The position numbers were made by a program, and so were the translations under genes. From Solanum dulcamara (lineage: Eukaryota > Streptophyta > Magnoliopsida > Solanales > Solanaceae), in the NCBI RefSeq assembly GCF_947179165.1, contig NC_077248.1:52995732-53059731 (forward strand): a stretch of 64,000 nt of DNA, in the 5' to 3' direction. This document shows, in pieces, positions 55,704 to 64,000 of this stretch (its first letter is position 1; every line of letters begins with the position of its first letter). Below the pieces are notes generated by a model. It worked only from the letters and a program-made list of their open reading frames with translations, was not told the DNA's origin and made no database searches.

Positions 55704-58700
55704 CATGACTCCACGGAGAGATTATATTCGAACGAATGCCAATGCCAATGTGAATGAGGAGCAACAATCTCCATAAGTTTCCAATAATCCTCTAGTCGAG
55801 CAAGTCTCTCATGCCTAGTTTAGAGCACCTTTCCAAATGTTTGCCCAAGCTATGGTGGCATAAGAAAACCGTGAATTGATTGCTCTTGTGAATCCAAATA
55901 TAGGTATGATGGCTAGTAGAGTTTGTGACTTCACTCGTATGAACCCTCCAAAGTTCCATAGTTCAAAGGTGGATAAGGATCCACAAGAGTTCATCCGGGG
56001 TATCTACAAGATTGTTGGTATCATGAAAGTATCCCATGTAGAGAAGGAAAATTTGGCCTCTTATCAACTTAAGGGAGTTGCTAAAATTCGATATGACAAA
56101 GGGTGAAAGGGATAGAGATGCGGATCCAATGGAGTGGGAAGAGTTCAAGGGTGTTTTAGTTGAGAAAAGCTAAGAACCAAAAGTTCATCAACTTAATACA
56201 AGATAAAATGAGCATGAGGGAACATGCATTAAAGTTCACTTAATTATCAAAATATGCCCCATTCATGGTTGTCGATTCTAGAGCTTGTATGAATAAGTTT
56301 GTCTCGGGTGTATCAAATTTGTAGTCAAAGAATGTAGAACTGTCATGTTGATTAAGAAAGTGGACATCTCAAGACGAATGACATACGCCAATAAAATAGA
56401 AGAGAAAAAGCAAAAAAATAGAGCTAGGGAGTGTAAGAGGGCTCGGATAGATGGTGGTGATTATTCTCTTGGGAAGTCCGGTAATAGTGGTGGTTGTTCA
56501 CAATTTTGCCTAAAGTTCACCCATAAAAATTCTTCAAACTCTCTGGCTCCAAAGTTTAACAAGGATAGGATGTCTAACCCTAACTCTCAAGGACGAGCTC
56601 CGAGTGGCCATATTATACCCGTATGTAAAAAGTGTAGAAAGAGTCATCTAGGAGAGTGTTTGGCCAATTCAGATGCATGCTTTGGGTGTGGCAAAATGGT
56701 ACACCAAGTGAAGATTGTCCTTCAGTTGCTACTCGAGGTGGAGGTGGTAATCCTCAAACTTAGACTACTACTTCCACTCGATTGGCTCAACATGGTACTA
56801 CTTCAGGTTCTGGTATTGATCAGCACTAGAAGAAATTGTATGCTCTACAGACCTATTAGGAGTTGGAGGATTCTCCCGATGTGGCTACTAGCATGTCACG
56901 AGTCTTTGAGTTTGATATTTATATATTTTTAGATCCAGGTGCTACTCTTACTTTTGTTACTCTTTATCTTTCCATGAAATTTGATGTTAGTCTTGAGACC
57001 TTGTTAGAGCCCTTTTTGGTCTATACTCATGTTGGTGATTCAGTTTTAGATAAAAAAAGTCTATAGAAATTGTCTAGTCATAGTCTTCTTTAAAATCACC
57101 CTAGTTGATATAGTAAAGCTTGATATAATCAATTTTGATGTTATTATCAGTATGGATTGGCTTCATGCATGTTATGTTTCTATTGATTGTAGAACCGTAT
57201 GGTTAAGTTGTAGTTTCCTAATGAACCATCCCTATAATGGAAAGGTAGTAATTCTATATTTAAGGGTCAGTTCATCCCCGTGCTTTAAAGCATGAAAAAT
57301 AATTTCTAAAGGTTGTATTTACCATCTAGTACGGGTTAGGGATACGAATTTTGAAGCTCTTATTCTTGAGTTTGTTTCAATTTTTAATGAGTTTCTAGAA
57401 GTGTTTCTTGATGATCTTCCAGGTATCCCTCCCGAAAGGAAGATAGACTTTGGTATTGATCTTTTTCCCGATACCCAGCCTATCTCTATTCCTTCTTAAT
57501 GAGTTAAAGGATCAGTTAAAGAATTTGTTAGAATAGAGTTTTATTAGACCAAGTATCTCTCCATGGGGTGCTCCGGTTCTCTTTGTTACAAAGAAGGATG
57601 ATTCTCTTCGAATGTGCATTGATTATTGGAATTGAACAAAGTCACAATCAAGAATAAATATTCCATCCCAAAAATTGATTACTTGTTCGATCAACTTCAA
57701 GGAGCTATTTATTTTTCAAAGATTGATCTTCGATCTGGTTATCATCAACTTCGAGTAAGAGAATGTGACATTCTAAAGATGACTTTTAGAACTTGATATG
57801 GTCACTTTAATTTTTTGGTTATGTCTTTTTGAGTAACAAATGCTCCTATAGCTTTTATGGATTTGATGAATATGATGTTCAAGCAATATTTGGATATGTC
57901 TGTTATTGTGTTCATTGATGATATTTTGATCTATTTTTGAGTAAGGATGAATATGCCGGTCATTTGAAGATTGTCTAGCAAGGACCGACAATTATTTGCT
58001 AAGTCTAATAAATGTGAGTTTTGGTTGAGTTAAATTTCTTCCCTTGGCCATATTGTTTTTGGTGAATGTATTATGGTTGATTCTAAGAAGACCAAGACAG
58101 TAAAAAATTGGCCTAGACCTTTATATCCTTCCGATATTCAAAATTTCTTGGGTTTAGCCATTATTATAGATGGCTTGTGAAAGGATTTTCTTCTATTACA
58201 TCGCCCTTGACTACTTTGACTCAAAAGAAGGTGAAGTTCCAATGGTCCACGACATGTGCGAAAAGCTTACAAGAGTTGAAAGATCGCCTTACTTCTGCTC
58301 CGGTGTTGAATTTACCAAAAGGGTCCGATAGGTTTATTGTGTATTATGATGCTTCAAAGATTAGTCTTGGTTGTATTTTGATGCAAATATTAAGGTGATA
58401 GCATATGATTCTTGTCAACTCAAGGTGCATGAAAAGAACTATCCCACTCATGACTTGGAGTTAGCGGTGGTTGTGTTTGCTTTAAAAATTTGAAGACACT
58501 ACCTCTATGATGTCCATGTTGATGTATTCACCGATCAAAAGTATAAGTTCAACCAAAAGAATTTGAATGGCTTGAGTTATTGAAGGACTATGATATGAGT
58601 GTGTTGTATCATCGAGAAAAGCAAATGTGGTTGTCGATGCTCTTAGTAGTCTGTCCTTGAATAGTGGTTCCCATATTGAGGATGATAAGAAGGAGTTAGT

Positions 58701-60091
58701 TTGTGATGTTCATAGACTAGCTCAATTGGATGGTTGCTTGGTTGATTACGAGGATGGTGGTGTTTTTGTGCAAATGGTTTTGAATCATCCCTTGAGTCAG
58801 ATGTAAAGGCAAATCAAGATCATCATCCGACTATGGTTTGAAGAAAGCGATTGATGAAAAATTCATAGAGGATTTCTGTCAAGGGGGAGATGGTGTACTT
58901 AGATGTTAAGGACGACTATGTGTTCCAAATATTGATAGCTTGAGAGACATGATATTGTTCAAAGCTCATAGTTTTCGGTATTCCATTCATCTGGAATCCA
59001 TAAAGATTTATCGATATTTGAGGAAAGTGTATTGGTGGAATGACATGAATGAGGATATTGTAGAGTTTGTGGTTAAGTGACCTAATTATCAACAAGGGAA
59101 AGTTGAGCACCAATAATTAGGAGGTTTAGCTCAAGATATTGAGATTCCTAATTGGAAGTGGGAAGACTTGAATATGGACTCATCATAGGTCTGCTTTGTA
59201 CTCATAGGAAATATGATTTGATTTGGATTGTTGATGACCAAATGACTAAGTCAATGCATTTTCTTCTCGTCAAAACTTCCTATTCAGTCGAGGATTATGA
59301 CAGACTTTACCTTCGTGAGTTAGTGAAGCTTCATGGTGTTCTGTTATCTATCATTTCAAAATGGGGTACTTAATTTACATCTCAGTCTGGAGGTCATTCC
59401 AAAAGGGTCTTGGTACTCAAGTTAAGCTAAGTACAACTTTTCACCCACAGACCGATAGTCAATCAAAGCATACTATTCTTACTTTAGAGGATATGTTGAG
59501 GGCTTGTGTGATTGACTTCAAGAGTAATTGGGATGATTATTTGTCATTAATTGAGTTTGCTTATAATAATAGTTATCAAATGGCTTTATTTGGGGCCTTG
59601 TATGGTAGGAGATGTAGGTTTCCTATTGGATGATTCGAGGTTGGTAAAGTTTCATTGATAGGGACAGAGTTGGTTTGTGAGGCTATGGAGAAAGTTAGAC
59701 TCAATATAGAGAGGCTGAAGACCGCCCAAAGCCGACAAAAGTCTATTTGGATGTAAGGAGAAGGGAGCTTAAATTTGACGTTGATGATTGAGTTTACTTG
59801 AAAATCTCACCTATGAAGGGTGTGACGTGTTTTGGAAAGAAGACAAAGCTTGGTCCCGTTATGTAGACCCATAATAGATTTTGAGGTGTTTTGGCTAGAT
59901 AGTTTATGAGTTGGATTTGCCAACCAAATTGGCACCGTTGCATCTGGTGTTTCATGTATCTTTTTTGTGAAATGTGTTGTTGATCCTACCTCTATAATGC
60001 ATTGCAAATCATTGGTGTGGAAGAGAGTCTATCTTATGAGGAGTTTCTAGTTGAGATTTTAGATCGTCAAGTCTGAAAGTTGACAAATAAG
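55704..60091 (+). pseudogene. E3 gag-pol remnant (Tekay-like)
   Basis: gag starts at ATG 55704. The zinc-finger region near 56618-56715 has 'CKKCRKSHLGECL' and 'CFGCGKMVHQ', after which the frame shifts. Protease is near 56920 ('IFLDPGATLTFV', Pro in place of Ser). RT is at about 57480-58000, heavily frameshifted. RNase H is at 58177-58400 ('[20 protein letters not shown]'). The integrase core is at 59150-59635 ('KYDLIWIVDDQMTKSMHFL', '[20 protein letters not shown]', 'GALYGRRC'), then the C-terminal domain. The frame ends at 60091, in the chromodomain-like part, where E5 has inserted. Confidence 0.8.
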
Positions 60092-62344
60092 TGTCATGAC
60101 CAAAACTAGGCCCTAGGCGTGACACGTGATCGAAATCCTAAGAGAATCCAACCATGCCTCTTAGCATACATCGCATACATAAGGTAAATAAAAATATCAA
60201 TGAACTCATAAGTAGAAGATAAGTATCAAATTATAATCTTGCATAAGGAAGAAACTAAAAACAACATGTTCAAATAGTCAGAACTACATAACCATGAAAG
60301 TTTAAACGTGCATCTACTCTTCTAGATAGGGGCATAGACATGTCCAACCTCAACAAAGAAAAGAAAGATAACGTCATGATAAAAAAACACAAAACTCGTG
60401 TTGTCTACGTCCTTGAGAAATAAGGACTCACTAATCAAGTGATGATAGCAATATACGATTTAAGACACGAGCGGGAGGAGCGTGATGATCGACGGACCCT
60501 ACATTATGATATAATGTAGGTAAAAAGTATACATTAGTACATGGAATGCATAAGTATGTGAGAAGCATGCATGAACAATGAAAATAAGGCATAAACAACA
60601 TGAACATGGGATGCATGACCAATATTTTGAAAACATTAGTAAAACTTGAAAACTCTTGAATGTCATAAGCATAAATCATAAGGTCAATACATCATAAGCT
60701 TAAACATCGCGAGAATTTATACCATTTCATATAGGTTTGTGGTATAGGATTTTAACCGACACTTAAGACCATGCGAGCTATGACATGGAATCTGATATAA
60801 CTCCCACATCGAGAAGAAATAGACTACTTGCCAAGGTAGACTCCATGAGAACATCTTAACTTGAGCTATTTGTAGATCTACTAGCTAGGTCATAAAGGCA
60901 AACCTATGTAGGCAACATAGTTAGGGACTAGATGTGGCTACTCGGATTCCCTTGGGTCGCTCTTGAGATTTTGAACCAAACTCCACCTCAAATTCCTCTC
61001 AGTTCTTAGTCGTTATCCCAACGGAAAGTTATAAATCATAGTCATTAATATCATTAGGAAAGGCAATAGTAAATACCAATCCAACATCATAAAATAGTCA
61101 TAAGAGTAGCTCATTAAATAGTTGATTCATAAAGAGTGAGAAAACCTTTCAATCTTTATGAATCCGTGAGTCGGTGAGAAAACCTTTCACCATCTTTATC
61201 ATGAGTGTGTGAGGAAAACCCTTCACAATCTTTATACTTGCTTAAAACATCATTAAAATTATAATTCATCGTCATCATCATAGCTTTTCCATATACTTCA
61301 TCAATTCACAATCATAACTTCATAATTTCATACATGAAAATAACATAATGCATGGGTCTATGGAAATCAACTTGAGATCATGCAATTCAACATGAATAAT
61401 GCATAATTAATCAATGATAATGAAATAAGCTATAATTGAATTGACCCAATGCAATTTCATAACAATTAGGGCTAGAAGATAATCATAGAATAAGAATTGG
61501 AGAAAAGCTTTTGGGACTCCATGGATAGAAGGATCCATGAATGAATTCCTACATACCCTGATGAGAAATCAAATTGAAATCTGAAAAAGGAGAATTGAAT
61601 CTTGGAGCCCTATCCTTGTCTTGGAATTGATCCTTAGGAGAGAATTTTAGAGAGAAATATTGTAACTATTGATTGGAAAGGAATAAAGGAAATTTGAAGG
61701 GTTTATGTAGTTATGGTCTTCAAGAACATGCTTAAAACATCATAGTCTAGGAATAATGAGTCAGAAAGGATAAAAACATCCCTACTTAAAACTGTCGAAA
61801 TCCCTTTTTGCGTGGTCGGTCGAGCTCGCCTTCCCAATCGGCGAGTCTCCAACCTCCTAGAATTCTCGCCAATTTTCCCATGAAACTTCTCAGAAAATCT
61901 CTGAAGTTTTTGGGCAAAATTCTTCGCTCGCTGACCACTTTGGTGAGTCTCCCTTCTTTTTTTTCCTCTCCAACTTTTCCTGACCTTTTTAGCTAAGTTT
62001 TCAGCACACCAAGCGAGCTGTTGAACCATTTAGCGATTCACCCAGTCCACTCGATAAGTCACCGATCAGATCACTTCCCTCGCTTAATTTCTCTTTACCA
62101 TGCCAACTTCTCTGGATATTTTGGCAAGGTAGCTTAGCTCACATAGTCCATTTGGTGAGTCACTATTTGGAATCTTTCTTGCTAAACATTCCCGTCTTCT
62201 GAGCAATATTTTCAGACCCAAAAAGGCGAGTTCCTTGGCCCTTTGGTGAGTCGCCAAGACCTTTTGGCTAGCTTCAAAATCCAGGTTTTATTGTTTTCCC
62301 TCTTTAATTTAAAATTTTGATCTTTTAACTTCTGGGGCCTCACA
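60092..62344 (-). mobile_element. E5 3' LTR
   Basis: Minus-strand LTR of 2253 bp: starts TGTGAGGCCCC (62344) and ends GGTCATGACA (60092). It is inserted in the E3 chromodomain-like region; the preceding ataag (60087-60091) is the likely target duplication, whose partner is outside the window. The open frames at 61703-62029 and 61808-61996 lie inside the LTR and show no protein features. Confidence 0.85.
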
Positions 62345-62359
62345 ATATCTCCCCCCTTA
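62345..62359 (-). other. E5 polypurine tract
   Basis: On the minus strand 'ctaaggggggagatat' precedes the LTR start directly. This fixes the orientation and identifies the LTR as the 3' one. Confidence 0.7.
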
Positions 62360-62630
62360 GAATTATTTATCCTCGAATGGGACTCAACTAGCATGAAAGG
62401 AGTAGGAAAATAAATATAGCATCCTAACATGAATACAATAATATAATTGAAATGTATAAACCATGAGAGTTTCAACTTAACATAAATCATAGCTTAAAAT
62501 CAACTTCATAATCATTCATACATATGAAAATATGATAATGACTTAGACACTTGATTATAAAAGAGTGACCACGAAAGAACTTACTACCTTAACTAGGAAT
62601 GGAAGAAAAAATATGAGGATATTGTGACAT
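62360..62630. other. E5 non-coding sequence between pol and polypurine tract
   Basis: AT-rich, no open frame. The same kind of spacer separates pol from the 3' LTR in E4 (38884-39140). Confidence 0.45.
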
Positions 62631-64000
62631 CATATCGGCTTCAGCTTCTCATGTAGCACCTTCAACCTGTTGGTTCCTCCAGAACACCTTAACGGGTGCA
62701 ACTTCTTTGTTCCTCAATCTTCAACCTTGTCGGTCTAGAATCTCCTTATAGGATATACTCTCTTTCACACCCATACTACCCAAAGGCTCAATTGAGCTAG
62801 GATCACTAACATATTTCTTCAACAATGAAACATGAAACACCGAATGAACCGAAGCCAACTCCAAAGGTAAATCCAATTCATAAACCACCTTTCCAAACCG
62901 CCTCAAGATTTGATAAGGGCCTATATACTGAGGACTAAGCTTTCTCTTTTTGCCAAAACACATTACACCCTTTATGGGTGAGATCTTCAAATAAAATCAA
63001 TCATTAACCTCAAACTCAAGTTCACTTCTTCTCACATTGGAATAGGACTTTTGTCGACTTTGAGCGATTTTCAACCTTTTCCTAATGAGTCTAACCTTCT
63101 CCATGGCCTCATGCACCAACTCGGGACCTATCGAGGTAACTTCGTCAACTTCAAACTAACTAATAGGGGACCTACACCTCCTACCATATAAAGCTTCAAA
63201 CAGAGCCATTTTAATGCTAGAATGGTAGCTATTATTATAAGCAAACCTGATAGATTATAAATGATCATCCCAATTACCTTTGAAATCAATTACACAAGCT
63301 CTAAACATATCCTACAATGTTTGGTACGCTTAGCTTGTCCATCGGTTTGCGGGTGAAAAGTCACGCTAAACTTAACTTGAGTACCAAGACCATTATAGAA
63401 AGACCTCCAAAACTGAGATGTGAATTGAGTACCTTGGTCTGAAATAATAGACAATGGAACACCATGAATCTTAACCGACTACCAAATTTAAAGTTTGGCA
63501 AAATCCTCGGCCGAATAGGAAGTCTTCACGGGAAGAAAATGCACCGACTTAGTCATTCAGTCAACAACAACCCAAATTAAATCATATTGCCTACGGATGC
63601 ATGGCAAACCCATAATGAAGTCCATATTCAAGTCTTCCCACTTCTAAATAATCTCAATATCTTGATCTAAACCTCACAGTTTTTGATGCTCAACCTTCAC
63701 TTGTTGATAATTAGGATATTTGGCCACAAACTCCATAATATTCCTTGTCATGCCATTCCACTAATACACTTCCCTCAAATCTCGATACATCTTTGTGGAA
63801 CCCGAATAAATAGAATATCACAAACTATGAGCTTCAAAAAATATCTTTTCCCTCAACTCATCAACATTGGGAACATACAAATGACCTTGTTATTGAAGTA
63901 CACCATCTCTCCCTCAGTAGAAAGCCTCAATGTCTTTTTCGACAACCATTTTCTTCAATTCAACCAAAGTAGGGTCATAATCTTATTTTTGCCTTAATAT
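62631..64000 (-). pseudogene. E5 pol (partial): integrase and chromodomain-like end
   Basis: On the minus strand: 'MTKSVHFLPVKTSYSAEDFA' (about 63560-63500), '[20 protein letters not shown]' (63460-63405), 'VTFHPQTDGQAKR', then the open C-terminal block 62990-62721 with 'MKISPIKGVMCFGKKRKLSP', 'YIGPYQILRRFGKVVYELDL' and 'VFHVSLLKKYV'. The chromodomain-like end follows to about 62640. Stops occur throughout. The rest of E5 lies past the window. Confidence 0.8.

Noticed and set aside
57773..57991. Minus-strand open frame of 72 codons
   Set aside because: Antisense of the degenerate E3 reverse transcriptase.
61703..62029. 108-codon frame inside the E5 LTR
   Set aside because: It lies wholly in a recognised LTR; composition is not protein-like and no motif is present.

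Overview
This is a window of plant nuclear DNA, most likely from a Solanaceae genome. The evidence for that is AT-rich sequence, a GT-AG multi-exon gene, Tekay-like Ty3/gypsy remnants with LTRs of about 2.2-2.9 kb, L1-type LINEs with an RNase H domain, and RTE LINEs whose 3' tail (about 100 bp plus GTT repeats) is common in tomato, pepper and tobacco. The species cannot be fixed from sequence alone. I see no bacterial-type operons, CRISPR arrays, rRNA or confident tRNA genes, and no new biological system. The window holds one apparently functional gene inside deeply nested, mostly dead transposable elements.

The gene lies on the minus strand (26788 down to 16707). Eleven coding exons join in frame to give 786 codons with no internal stop: a basic/acidic N-terminus, three RRM domains and a long R/G/S/Y-rich tail. 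It is a nuclear hnRNP-Q/R-like RNA-binding protein. Intron 4 (4.6 kb) has collected an RTE tail fragment, a nearly complete RTE reverse transcriptase, an opposite-strand L1 RNase H fragment and a second RTE 3' end. Intron 1 (2.4 kb) holds a fold-back element and a hAT-like MITE.

Left region (1-15300): a collapsed gypsy element (1-3549), then an L1 LINE on the minus strand (about 3829-15300). Its ORF1 is cut twice by solo LTRs with clean 5-bp target-site duplications (CTCTA and ACCTT).

Middle (26900-34914): 24-bp promoter-side repeats, a 1.22-kb tandem duplication carrying a MITE, and a second copy (31174-34327) of a 2.8-kb piece of the left-hand LINE/solo-LTR stack. That copy keeps the same ACCTT duplication, so it was copied after the LTR had inserted.

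Right region (34915-64000): four levels of nesting. A plus-strand gypsy element, E3, begins at 34915. Its 5' LTR was split by a minus-strand gypsy, E4 (36629-54968, TSD GTCAT). E4's integrase was split by a plus-strand gypsy, E2 (from 40043). E2's 3' LTR was cut by an L1 LINE (48551-52606), which now sits at a deletion junction. E3's pol is cut again at 60092 by a minus-strand gypsy, E5, that runs off the window. All pol reading frames here carry many stops.
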